Positions 1 through 8,264 are shown, counted from the first letter of the stretch. The stretch is 14,166 bases of DNA from an uncultured Rhodospirillaceae bacterium (GCA_900320035.1 ONQU01000021.1:1-14166), one strand, 5' to 3'. Numbers and translations are program-made. The notes: generated by a model from the letters alone, not told the origin.

Positions 1-433
1 AGCAGCCGGACACGATGCCAAAAAAGTGGCAAACTGGATGATGGGTGACTTTTTTGCCATGCTTAATAAAAAACGCTTGGATATCAGTCAAAGTCCGATA
101 ACGGCAGAAAATTTAGGCGCTTTGGTAGAGTTAATCAGTAAAGAAGTCATATCTGGTAAAATCGCCAAAGATGTATTTGAAATTATGGCTCAAACTGGAG
201 AAAATCCAGAAAAAATAGTGGAGGAACGCGGTTTAAAACAAGTCACAGATACCGGTGCAATTGAAGGTATTATTGATGCGGTAATAGCGTCCAATCCGGA
301 TAATGTAACCGCATATAAAAATGGTAAAACAAATTTAGCCGGCTGGTTTGTGGGGCAGGTGATTAAACAATCGCAAGGCAAGGCCAATCCAGCACTTGTT
401 AATAAACTGATTAAGGAAAAGTTGGATAAATGA
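1..433 (+). CDS. gatB: Asp-tRNA(Asn)/Glu-tRNA(Gln) amidotransferase subunit B, C-terminal part (5' end outside window)
   Basis: GatB is the tRNA-binding kinase/transamidase subunit of the GatCAB complex, which converts mischarged Glu-tRNA(Gln) and Asp-tRNA(Asn) to the correct aminoacyl-tRNAs in the cytoplasm. About 143 residues are visible; the open frame runs to the window edge (frame starting at base 2), so the gene begins upstream and a GTG at base 26 is only an internal Val. What is seen is the family's helical tail: the ANWMMGDFFAMLN segment, then the YqeY-like domain with GKIAKDVFE, the VEERGL stretch and the conserved end ...NPDNVTAYKNGKTNLAGWFVGQVIKQSQGKANP. The catalytic cradle is not in the window. 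It ends in TGA at 431-433, one base before the next start codon, so the two are probably cotranscribed and translationally coupled. Identification is firm; the rest of the protein is unseen. Confidence 0.95.
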   Translation, partial: AAGHDAKKVANWMMGDFFAMLNKKRLDISQSPITAENLGALVELISKEVISGKIAKDVFEIMAQTGENPEKIVEERGLKQVTDTGAIEGIIDAVIASNPDNVTAYKNGKTNLAGWFVGQVIKQSQGKANPALVNKLIKEKLDK

Positions 434-434
434 G

Positions 435-2441
435 ATGTCTTTGCAAGATTTGAATCAAGATAACACATATGCGGTATCGCCACTGAGTCATGACTATGGT
501 GAACGCTTTTCGCGCAAGGGAAAAGTAAAAAAAATAAACCCTCAATATAGTCATCTTGTTGATAGTTTGTTGATTTTTGTTTTTTGCTTTTGCTTATTAG
601 CAATAGATTTTATCTTGTTCGCCGGTTCCGGCAATATCGAAGTTTTCAAAGATTCCGTAATTCCGACACCTGAAGTTCTGTTGGGAATGGCATCTTTTGC
701 CGCAATTGTCTTTGTTATCGTCATTGTTCTGTATAAATATACGATTGTTAAATCCAGCTTTGCCGCATTAATTGCTTTTGGTTTTGTGTACGCAGTTTTC
801 ACGCAATTTTCGCAAGTTCAACAAGAAATTGTTTTCGGTCAATCTTTACATTTATCCTCATATTTAGTCGGAGGTTTGGTTCTAGCCGGTGTTACTTATA
901 TTATTTTTGTGCAGAAATATCGTCTGTTTAAATTGTTGCTGACGTTAGCCGCCGTAGTTCTATTGGCGGACGTTTATGTCGGTTATATACGTCTTGCCAC
1001 ACCACACGAATTTCTTGAATCGCATAATTCACAAAAGTTAAGTAAAGCTTCGAATAAGCGCTTTGTGTATTTTCTGCTGCCAAATTTGGTTTCGTATCCG
1101 TATTTAAATGGAATGAAGATGCCTGAAGCGCAAGAAACTAAAAATATAATGCAAGGCTTTTATCAAAAAAATGACTTTAAAGTATATATGCAAGCTTATG
1201 CTCCGGAACAAGAATATCTGGATAATATGGTTGTCAGTTTTAATCCTTTATCGGAAAAAACAGTCAAAAGTCATTTGTTAAAAACCAAAATGACGGTCGA
1301 TTATTGGCAATTTCAAAATTTGAAGAACGAATACATATATCTGAAGAATAATCAATTATATAATATGTTCCGTAAAAATAAGTTTCAAATTTCAGCCTAT
1401 AAATCACGCGATTTTGATATGTGCCATGCCCAGCATAAAATTAATGTCAATCGTTGCATTGAAAAAATCAACCAACCGACCAACATCTATTCGATGTCAT
1501 TATCGGTCGTCGAAAAAACTAAAATCTTGATGTTTGAATGGCTGTCAAGTTGGTTTTTGTTTGATAATATGTCATCAATATACCACGCTCTGGAAAAGGT
1601 TGTTGATGCCGATAAAATTCCTATGGTTGGTGTTAATTATAATAATCTCTATGTGGTAAATTCCATCAAAACATTTGATATACTTTTGGATGATATGCAA
1701 AAAGACAGCGGCCGACAAGCATATTTTGTGTTTGCCGATATCCCTTCAAATATGTATATATACGACGAATTTTGCCAATTGAAGCCGCAAGAAGATTGGC
1801 TCGATATGATGAGCTTGCCATGGATAAAAAGGGATTATACATTGCAGCGGCAAACGGCATATTTGCAACAAACAAAATGCCTCTATGGTAAGTTTGAGCA
1901 GTTTATCGATCAACTGAAAGAAAATAATATGTGGGACGATACCACAATTGTTATTCAGGGAACTTCCGGCGTTAATAACTTTAAAAATTACCGATATACA
2001 AAGTTTATCGATAATTTTATTGCCAATCGCTTGGTCACAATGGCCATTCACGATAAAAAACAAAAAAATACCGAAGCGGATATGGAATTATGTCCTACCA
2101 ATAATATTTTAACCCGCTATCTTTTGCATACCAATGCTTCATGCGACCAAACCAAGCTCGGTATTCACAGCAACCTGTATCAAACTCTGCAGCAAAAATT
2201 ACAACAGCTGACTCGTGGTGCCAATATTGATCATTCGGCTGAATTTACCGCATGGTACCAAAAATGGCAAGCTGCCAATAACAATAATGCTTCTGAAAAC
2301 GGTACGGATATTTTCCAAGATTTCAACGCGTACGATTTTATCGATACGGAAGATGCTGCAGTTGATGAAATTGAAGATATAACGGATGAAGATTTTGGTT
2401 TGGAAGATATTAATTCATCGAATAAAGAGATATTAGAATAG
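435..2441 (+). CDS. Polytopic membrane protein with degenerate sulfatase/alkaline-phosphatase-superfamily domain
   Basis: 668 residues. Residues 1-40 are cytoplasmic and basic; about five hydrophobic segments follow (roughly 42-65, 79-99, 104-123, 141-158, 164-183), then a soluble, presumably periplasmic domain (about 208-610) and a very acidic tail (about 622-661). I infer a sulfatase-like fold, as in membrane-anchored phosphoethanolamine or lipoteichoic-acid-synthase-type enzymes. NKRFVYFLLPNLVSYPYL (207-224) sits where the first strand should be, FVFADIPSNMYIYDEFC (431-447) resembles the family's PHxPY(V/I)YD.xC strand, and LKENNMWDDTTIVIQGTSG (494-512) resembles the strand before the DHG metal motif. 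In each case the expected metal or nucleophile residue is absent, so it is probably catalytically dead or a binding protein. It lies 1 bp after gatB and 6 bp before yejE. The start at 435 is the first ATG after the gatB stop; the ribosome site is weak. Fold call by eye only. Confidence 0.7.
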   Translation: MSLQDLNQDNTYAVSPLSHDYGERFSRKGKVKKINPQYSHLVDSLLIFVFCFCLLAIDFILFAGSGNIEVFKDSVIPTPEVLLGMASFAAIVFVIVIVLYKYTIVKSSFAALIAFGFVYAVFTQFSQVQQEIVFGQSLHLSSYLVGGLVLAGVTYIIFVQKYRLFKLLLTLAAVVLLADVYVGYIRLATPHEFLESHNSQKLSKASNKRFVYFLLPNLVSYPYLNGMKMPEAQETKNIMQGFYQKNDFKVYMQAYAPEQEYLDNMVVSFNPLSEKTVKSHLLKTKMTVDYWQFQNLKNEYIYLKNNQLYNMFRKNKFQISAYKSRDFDMCHAQHKINVNRCIEKINQPTNIYSMSLSVVEKTKILMFEWLSSWFLFDNMSSIYHALEKVVDADKIPMVGVNYNNLYVVNSIKTFDILLDDMQKDSGRQAYFVFADIPSNMYIYDEFCQLKPQEDWLDMMSLPWIKRDYTLQRQTAYLQQTKCLYGKFEQFIDQLKENNMWDDTTIVIQGTSGVNNFKNYRYTKFIDNFIANRLVTMAIHDKKQKNTEADMELCPTNNILTRYLLHTNASCDQTKLGIHSNLYQTLQQKLQQLTRGANIDHSAEFTAWYQKWQAANNNNASENGTDIFQDFNAYDFIDTEDAAVDEIEDITDEDFGLEDINSSNKEILE

Positions 2442-2447
2442 AAAAAG

Positions 2448-3467
2448 ATGATTAAATTTGTAGATGATAGAATTAATAAATTTCGTAGCAATAAGCGTGC
2501 TTATTGGGCTTTGATATGCTTTTTAATCATTTTCATTTTATCTTTATTTTCAAATTTAATTGCTAATGATAATCCATTGATTGTAAAGTATAAAGATAAT
2601 TATTATTTTCCAACATTGAAGGTTTATAGCGATGCTTTTTGGGACGGCGATTTTCCAACTGAAGCTAATTATCAAGATACACTGATCAAGCATAATATTA
2701 AGCAAAACGGTTGGATGGTTATGCCACTAATACCATATTCATATAACACGGTGGACTATGAACTTGCACATGCCACCCCATCAGCACCCGATGCCAAGCA
2801 TTGGCTGGGCACAGATGAGGAAGGGCGTGATGTCTTAGCTCGCATTTTATATGGCATTCGCCTGTCGGTTATTTTTGCCTTTTTGCTAACCTTAGTTTCT
2901 TCGGCCATCGGTATTATTATTGGTGCCGTGCAAGGCTATTTTGGCGGTAAAACAGACTTGATTCTGCAACGCGTGATTGAAATATGGGATTCTTTACCGC
3001 AACTATTCATCTTGATTATAATCGCCAGCGTATTTCTACCGACATTTTGGAGTTTATTGGTTATCTTGTTGCTGTTTTCGTGGACCGGCTTAACAGGGAT
3101 GGTTAGGGCCGAATTTTTACGTTTGCGTAATTTTGAATTTGTTAAGGCAGCCCAAGTTATGGGGGTAAGCAATATGCGTATTATGTTTCGGCATATATTA
3201 CCGAACGCTTTGGTTACTTCAATTACCTTCATTCCGTTTATCATGGCTGAAGCCATAACAGCTCTCAGCGCGTTAGATTTTCTGGGTTTGGGTTTATCAC
3301 AAGATTATCCTTCGCTGGGCGATTTAGTGCGACAGGGTAAAGATAACTTAAATGCACCGTGGATTGGCTTGAGCATATTTATCGTTTTATCTGGCTTGCT
3401 CTCAATGCTGATATTTATCGGCGAGGGGGTTCGTGATGTGTTTGATACAAGGAAAAATCGCCGATGA
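2448..3467 (+). CDS. yejE: ABC transporter permease YejE (oligopeptide / microcin C type)
   Basis: 339 residues, full length for YejE. It is one of the two inner-membrane permeases of the YejABEF importer, which brings oligopeptides, and in E. coli the peptide-nucleotide antibiotic microcin C, across the inner membrane. The N-terminus RINKFRSNKRAYWALICFLI and the LIANDNPLIVKYKDNYYFP segment closely follow known YejE proteins. A periplasmic stretch of about 80 residues precedes HWLGTDEEGRDVLARILYG (118-136), which is characteristic of DppC/OppC/YejE permeases. The EAA coupling motif lies at about 230-253 (EFVKAAQVMGVSNMRIMFRH...). Membrane segments lie near 19-39, 138-160, 183-212, 255-275 and 305-325. 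The stop overlaps the yejF start by 4 bp (ATGA at 3464-3467), indicating translational coupling. The partner permease yejB and binding protein yejA, usually just upstream, are absent here. Confidence 0.95.
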   Translation: MIKFVDDRINKFRSNKRAYWALICFLIIFILSLFSNLIANDNPLIVKYKDNYYFPTLKVYSDAFWDGDFPTEANYQDTLIKHNIKQNGWMVMPLIPYSYNTVDYELAHATPSAPDAKHWLGTDEEGRDVLARILYGIRLSVIFAFLLTLVSSAIGIIIGAVQGYFGGKTDLILQRVIEIWDSLPQLFILIIIASVFLPTFWSLLVILLLFSWTGLTGMVRAEFLRLRNFEFVKAAQVMGVSNMRIMFRHILPNALVTSITFIPFIMAEAITALSALDFLGLGLSQDYPSLGDLVRQGKDNLNAPWIGLSIFIVLSGLLSMLIFIGEGVRDVFDTRKNRR

Positions 3468-5044
3468 GTCTGTTGCAAATTAGTCATTTATCAGTATTTT
3501 TCGCCAACAAAAAAGATAAGTCTTTTCAAGCAGTTAAAGATGTAAGTTTAAAGATTGAAAAAGGGAAAATTCTTGGGATTGTAGGGGAAACAGGGTCTGG
3601 CAAATCGGTTACGGCATTGTCAATTTTGGGGCTGTTACCGTATCCTAAAGCATATCATTCGAAGGAATCGTCAATTATCTTTCAAAATCAAGAACTTATA
3701 AATTTAGATAATGAAACTTTCAGAAAAATTCGCGGTAATCAGATTTCATTTATTTTTCAAGAACCGATGTCCTCGCTTAATCCACTGCATAAAATCGGTA
3801 AGCAAATTGCCGAAAGCATTAAAATGCATCAAAAATTAAGTGATACAGAAATTAGGAAACGCACGATAGAACTGCTGCAAGCCGTTAAAATCCCTAGTCC
3901 CGAACAGAAAATGAATGCCTATCCGTTTGAGCTCTCCGGCGGTCAGCGTCAGCGCGTTATGATAGCCATGGCGATTGCCAATAACCCGCAGATATTAATC
4001 GCCGATGAACCGACTACCGCTTTAGATGTCACCATTCAGGAGCAGATTATTGATTTGTTATTAGAGCTAAAGCAAAAATTAAATATGAGCATCATTTTTA
4101 TCAGCCATAATTTGCGATTGGTGCATAGAATTGCCGATAATATAGCTGTGATGTATCAAGGTAAGGTTGTTGAATACGGCTCATCACAGAAGATATTTGA
4201 AAAGCCGCGTCATAATTATACTAAAAAGTTAATTTCATCTAATTTATTATTGAATTCACAGAATAAAATTGAAAATGATATTATTTTAAAGGCGCAGAAT
4301 ATACGCGTTAGTTTTCCCCAACAGAAAAATTTATGGGGAAGGGTGATGAAAGAATTAAAAGCTGTTGACAACGTCAGTTTTAAATTGCGTCAAGGTGAAA
4401 CCTTAGGCATTGTAGGCGAGTCTGGTTCCGGTAAAACCACCTTAGCACTTGCTGCGGTTAATTTATTACCACATGGTGGAGAAATATATATAAAAAACAA
4501 TAGCTTATTTAAAAAACATGAGAAATTCAGCAAAGATATTCAAATTGTGTTTCAAGATCCTTATAACTCATTGAATCCGCGTATGAATGTGCGTGAAATT
4601 ATCGGTGAAGGCTTAAGTGTTTATCAAAAACATCTATCAAAAACAGAGCGTGAGCAAAAAATACGGCAAATTTTAGCAGAAGTAGAATTAAAACCTGATG
4701 TTTTAGATAAATATCCGCATGAATTTTCCGGCGGTCAACGTCAGCGAATTGCACTGGCTCGCACCTTGATATTAAAGCCTAAAATTATTTTTCTGGACGA
4801 GCCAACCTCGGCTTTAGATGTTACAATTCAAGCACAAATTGTTGAATTATTAAAAAAATTGCAGAAAAAACACCAGTTGTCATATATATTCATTTCACAC
4901 GATATGCACGCCGTACGAGCTATGTCACATCAAATTATGGTTATGCAAAATGGTCAAGTGGTTGAAAGCGGTCCGGCTGAGCAAATATTTAATGCACCGC
5001 AACAAATATATACACAACAGTTAATTAAGGCATCATTAATTTAA
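3464..5044 (+). CDS. yejF: ABC transporter ATP-binding protein YejF (two fused nucleotide-binding domains)
   Basis: 526 residues carrying two ABC ATPase domains, the usual build of YejF, which powers the YejABEF peptide importer from the cytoplasmic side. Domain 1: Walker A GETGSGKS (41-48), Q-loop FQE near 98-100, signature LSGGQ (157-161), Walker B ILIADEP (177-183), switch His 215. Domain 2: Walker A GESGSGKT (318-325), Q-loop FQD near 363-365, signature FSGGQ (421-425), Walker B IIFLDEP (441-447), His 479. All catalytic motifs look intact in both halves, so both sites should hydrolyse ATP. Each half ends in the oligopeptide-ABC C-terminal segment (for example NYTKKLISS and IYTQQLIKAS). 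It starts inside the yejE stop codon and ends the + strand operon. The substrate cannot be read from sequence; peptide import is inferred from the family. Confidence 0.95.
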   Translation: MSLLQISHLSVFFANKKDKSFQAVKDVSLKIEKGKILGIVGETGSGKSVTALSILGLLPYPKAYHSKESSIIFQNQELINLDNETFRKIRGNQISFIFQEPMSSLNPLHKIGKQIAESIKMHQKLSDTEIRKRTIELLQAVKIPSPEQKMNAYPFELSGGQRQRVMIAMAIANNPQILIADEPTTALDVTIQEQIIDLLLELKQKLNMSIIFISHNLRLVHRIADNIAVMYQGKVVEYGSSQKIFEKPRHNYTKKLISSNLLLNSQNKIENDIILKAQNIRVSFPQQKNLWGRVMKELKAVDNVSFKLRQGETLGIVGESGSGKTTLALAAVNLLPHGGEIYIKNNSLFKKHEKFSKDIQIVFQDPYNSLNPRMNVREIIGEGLSVYQKHLSKTEREQKIRQILAEVELKPDVLDKYPHEFSGGQRQRIALARTLILKPKIIFLDEPTSALDVTIQAQIVELLKKLQKKHQLSYIFISHDMHAVRAMSHQIMVMQNGQVVESGPAEQIFNAPQQIYTQQLIKASLI

Positions 5045-5129
5045 AATTAATTTTATCTTTTAAGATGGAAAACAATTGCGTCGTAAAATGTTAATATATT
5101 GATAAATTCACGCCATATATTGTGTTAGA

Positions 5130-5182
5130 TATTCATAAGACCCATTATGATTATAGCGTTACTATTCATAATATACATTATG
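5130..5182. repeat. Two imperfect 20-bp direct repeats, 33 bp apart, each with CATAA-N6-TTATG symmetry
   Basis: The units 5130-5149 and 5163-5182 both read TATTCATAA-N4-CATTATG and differ only in the four central bases, one of which also agrees. Each has internal dyad symmetry (CATAA...TTATG). The 33-bp period is close to three helical turns. They could be paired sites for a dimeric DNA-binding protein, or chance in AT-rich DNA. There is no promoter or gene start next to them that would explain them. Confidence 0.4.
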
Positions 5183-5346
5183 CGACAAATTGCAATAAGA
5201 TGTAGAAGGCGGTATTTTCTCTTTCAGATTAACAATCCCCCCTTCATTTCAAAGTTAAAAAGCGATGCTTGAAATAATATTTATCTTGTAAAACAAAAAT
5301 ATTTTTATTATATTAACCTATTGATTTTGATACTAAAAGTGCCAAA

Positions 5347-5362
5347 TGTTTCACGTGAAACA
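5347..5362. other. parS: parS site: ParB-binding chromosome-segregation centromere
   Basis: TGTTTCACGTGAAACA is a perfect inverted repeat and matches the conserved bacterial parS consensus (TGTTNCACGTGAAACA). The symmetry continues outwards to 24 bp (5343-5366). ParB (Spo0J) loads here as a CTP-dependent clamp, spreads over neighbouring DNA, and is moved by ParA; it also recruits SMC/condensin. It sits between two convergent genes, outside any coding sequence. A chance 16-bp match in 14 kb is very unlikely. Chromosomal parS sites cluster near oriC, so an origin-proximal location is inferred, although no DnaA-box cluster is visible here. Confidence 0.93.
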
Positions 5363-5399
5363 TTTGATTTGCCATTTGATTAAAAGTTATAGGCAATTT

Positions 5400-8126
5400 T
5401 TAATGTGCAAAATGCCAATTATCTCCAACCCCAATATCAACCAACATCGGCACATCTAAAGAAACCACATTTTCCATGATTTGCTTTAAGATTTCTCTCA
5501 CCTTAGCCACGTCATTTTCACGCACTTCCAGCACTAATTCATCGTGAACTTGTAATAACAGTTTGGCTTTAAGTTTTTGTTCTTCGATGGCCCAAGCAAC
5601 TCGTTGCATGGCTAATTTAACAATATCGGCCGCCCCGCCTTGAATTGGCGCATTAATTGCCGCCCGTTCGGCAAACGACACCAATCGTGCGTTGGCAGAA
5701 TTTATTCCGGCGACCACGCATTTGCGTCCCATCGGCGTTGCAACATAACCATGCTCATGGGCAAATTGAATAGTTTCGGTCATATAGCGTTGAACTTCCG
5801 GCATAATCCGAAAGTATGAATCAATATAATTTTTTGCTTCATCACGACGTATTCCTAACTGTCTGGCCAAACCGAATTGCGATATACCATAGACAATACC
5901 GAAGTTAATGGCTTTAGCCCGCCGGCGATGCTCTTTATCAACCTTTTCATAAGGCAAACCAAAAACACGAGCCGCCGTTGCCGCATGAATATCTACACCT
6001 TGTGCAAAGGCCTCTTTTAAAGCCTTAACATTAGCAACTGAGGCTAACAGACGAAGTTCCATTTGGCTGTAATCTGCTGCCACAATTTTATAACCTTGCC
6101 GCGCCACAAAACATTCTCTTATTTTTTGCCCGATTCCGGTTTTATTCGGAATATTTTGCAAATTTGGATTAGATGACGCTAAACGACCGGTATTAACCAC
6201 CGTTTGTGAAAATGTAGTATGCACGCGATTTAACCCATCACGCGCTTCCAACAAAGCTGTCGTGTAGGTTGATTTGAGTTTGGCATACATCCGATATTCC
6301 AAAATTTTGGCGGCAATTTCGTTTTCTTCAGCCAGTTGCTCCAATACTTCGGCACTGGTATTATAGTGACCTGTCGCAGTTTTCTTGCCTTTTAAGCCCA
6401 TTTTTCCATACAATAACTCACCGATTTGTTGTGGCGAACCGATATTAAATTCCTGCCCGGCTAAGGTGTAGATTTCTTTTTCGAGTGTATTTAATTGTGC
6501 TGAGAATTCTGCATCAAGTTCTTTTAAAGCATTTTTATCAACTTCTATCCCCGTTTCTTCCATTTGTTGTAAAACTTGCAGTAAACGCCGGTCAAGCATT
6601 TCGTAAACATAGGTTTTATGTTCCGCAAACAACCGTTGTTTCAGCAAAGTATGCAGTTGCAAAGTATAATCAGATACCTGAAAACGATAGTTTTCCCACT
6701 GTTGGGCGGTAAAATCAATATACTTCAACTTTCCGGAAAATTTAGGCTCAACAATTTCTTCATGCAGAAACAATTGCGACAAGGTTACCAGTGTATGCTC
6801 ATGCTCCGAACTATCCAAATCGTAAGACATAATCGCCACATCATCATACGGAAACAGATGAAACGACGTCATAAACAGTTTATTTAACCAATGCCATTGC
6901 GTTTTTAAGTCGAGACCGATTTTTAAGATATCTTTATTATTGAGTACAGCCTCTAAAAATTTTTGTACGGTGCTAATATCAAACTCTTCTGCCGGCGCTT
7001 CAAAAGCAAATAAATCATCGGTTTGGGAAGCTTGCGGTAACGGCAGATAGTAAGCTACATTCTCAATAGCACATAAACTGAAGCCATCTACCCTTTCACC
7101 GTTATACAACACCGTTATGGCAACTTTTTGTTGTGCTAAAATATCCTTGTATAATTTTTCCAATTGCGTCCGAGTGGTGATCTGTTGGTAGGTTGGTTCA
7201 ATTTTTATTTTAGGTAAAACCTCGGTTGGCGGTTCGGCGGCAGCTACAAAACCGGCATCAGCGCAACGTTCTTGCACCCATTTTTCCATCTTTGGCCGAA
7301 TACTCTTGAAGCCAAGGCGATCAATAAACGCCATAACTGTTTCTATTTTTGGTGCCACACAGCAAAATTCCGACAGTTGATGTTCAACCGGCACATCGGT
7401 TTTGAGCTTCACCAGTTCGTACGAAATTCTCGCCGCTTCCGCATTATCAAGTATCGTTTGCCGCCGTTTAGTTTGCGGAATCTGCTCGGCATTTTGCAAT
7501 AAATTTTCCAGCGAGCCGAACTGATTAATCAACTCTGCTGCTGTTTTCGGACCAATCCCGGGCACTCCGGGCACATTATCAATACTATCGCCGGAAAGTG
7601 CCTGCACATCAGTTACCCGATCAGGGTAAACACCAAATTTTTCTTTAACCTCCTCCGGTCCGAAATATTTATCTTTCATACCATCGTAATAACTGACCTT
7701 ATCGCATATCAACTGCATTAAATCTTTATCACCGGAAACCACTATCACTTCATTTCCGGCATCAACTGCTTGTTTGGCATAAGTAGCAATTAAATCATCA
7801 GCTTCATAGCCCTCTTGCATCACATAAGGCAAATTTAAAACATGAACCGCTTCGTGAATAAGGTCAAACTGTGGAATTAAGAGTTCCGGTGTTTCACTGC
7901 GTGTGGCTTTATATGCGCTGAAAATTTCATTACGAAAATTCTGTCGTTTGGCATCAAACAGCACCACGCAATAATCGCACGGAATATTTTTTAACAAACG
8001 CATAAACATGGTAACAAAGCCATAAACGGCATTAACCGGGGTTCCATCCGGTGCTGTCATATTCGGTAATGCGTAAAATGCTCTGAATATATAACCAGAG
8101 CCATCAATTAAACACACTTTTGCCAT
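5400..8126 (-). CDS. polA: DNA polymerase I with inactive proofreading domain
   Basis: 908 residues, normal PolI length. PolI removes RNA primers and fills gaps in Okazaki fragment maturation and excision repair. The 5' nuclease domain (about 1-290) starts MAKVCLIDGSG with Asp 8 and carries EADD (108-111), SGDKD (131-135) and the helix-hairpin GVPGIGPKTA (187-196). The polymerase domain (about 505-908) has motif A DYSQMELRLLA (Asp 685), motif B RRRAKAINFGIVYG (Lys 738, Phe 742, Tyr 746) and motif C QVHDELVLEV (His 861, Asp 862), all intact. The middle domain (about 310-500) keeps the exonuclease layout but not the metal ligands: TVLYNG replaces DTET, DLKTQ replaces NLKYD, and YRFQVSD replaces YAAEDAD. 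Proofreading is therefore predicted absent, as in Taq and Bacillus PolI. Start chosen at ATG 8126 because AAGGAG lies 8 bases upstream (8135-8140). Confidence 0.97.
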   Translation of the reverse strand: MAKVCLIDGSGYIFRAFYALPNMTAPDGTPVNAVYGFVTMFMRLLKNIPCDYCVVLFDAKRQNFRNEIFSAYKATRSETPELLIPQFDLIHEAVHVLNLPYVMQEGYEADDLIATYAKQAVDAGNEVIVVSGDKDLMQLICDKVSYYDGMKDKYFGPEEVKEKFGVYPDRVTDVQALSGDSIDNVPGVPGIGPKTAAELINQFGSLENLLQNAEQIPQTKRRQTILDNAEAARISYELVKLKTDVPVEHQLSEFCCVAPKIETVMAFIDRLGFKSIRPKMEKWVQERCADAGFVAAAEPPTEVLPKIKIEPTYQQITTRTQLEKLYKDILAQQKVAITVLYNGERVDGFSLCAIENVAYYLPLPQASQTDDLFAFEAPAEEFDISTVQKFLEAVLNNKDILKIGLDLKTQWHWLNKLFMTSFHLFPYDDVAIMSYDLDSSEHEHTLVTLSQLFLHEEIVEPKFSGKLKYIDFTAQQWENYRFQVSDYTLQLHTLLKQRLFAEHKTYVYEMLDRRLLQVLQQMEETGIEVDKNALKELDAEFSAQLNTLEKEIYTLAGQEFNIGSPQQIGELLYGKMGLKGKKTATGHYNTSAEVLEQLAEENEIAAKILEYRMYAKLKSTYTTALLEARDGLNRVHTTFSQTVVNTGRLASSNPNLQNIPNKTGIGQKIRECFVARQGYKIVAADYSQMELRLLASVANVKALKEAFAQGVDIHAATAARVFGLPYEKVDKEHRRRAKAINFGIVYGISQFGLARQLGIRRDEAKNYIDSYFRIMPEVQRYMTETIQFAHEHGYVATPMGRKCVVAGINSANARLVSFAERAAINAPIQGGAADIVKLAMQRVAWAIEEQKLKAKLLLQVHDELVLEVRENDVAKVREILKQIMENVVSLDVPMLVDIGVGDNWHFAH

Positions 8127-8134
8127 AACTTAAA

Positions 8135-8176
8135 CTCCTTAGAAGTCAATATAATGAATATTTTTATATTCGCCAA
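8135..8176 (-). promoter_or_regulatory. Predicted polA promoter and ribosome binding site
   Basis: Reading on the - strand, TTGGCG (8171-8176) and TATATT (8148-8153) are separated by 17 bp, a good fit to a housekeeping sigma-factor promoter. Transcription would start near 8141, giving a very short leader that carries the Shine-Dalgarno sequence AAGGAG at 8135-8140, 8 bases before the polA ATG. Prediction from sequence only. Confidence 0.5.
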
Positions 8177-8264
8177 GCATTTATAAATTTTGCTCCCAAA
8201 TTTTATGAGTTATTAACTCTTGCGTTGTAATATTGATAAAAATTACAGTATACACGAGGAAAAA

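Larger units (their letters stand above)
5045..5399. other. Convergent intergenic region (yejF > < polA) holding a parS site
   Basis: This 355-bp AT-rich gap lies between the 3' ends of yejF and polA. Its clear content is the parS site at 5347-5362. It also has a pair of related 20-bp elements at 5130-5149 and 5163-5182, a weak A/T-rich hairpin (ATTTCAA at 5246-5252 with TTGAAAT at 5269-5275), and a 41-codon open frame at 5147-5272 without a convincing ribosome site. I see no strong GC-rich hairpin followed by a T-run for either converging gene, so the termination points are not identified. Confidence 0.7.

Noticed and set aside
26..28. GTG at base 26 as the start of a 135-residue protein
   Set aside because: The frame is open to the window edge and the residues before it (AAGHDAKK) continue the GatB sequence, so this is an internal codon.
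5045..5399. Replication origin next to parS
   Set aside because: No DnaA-box cluster (TTATCCACA-like) and no dnaA, dnaN, parA or parB is in the window; parS can lie many kilobases from oriC.
8220..8264. N-terminal extension of the PBP from a TTG codon at 8220
   Set aside because: There is no ribosome site before the TTG, while ATG 8265 has GAGGA at proper distance and begins the typical basic head.
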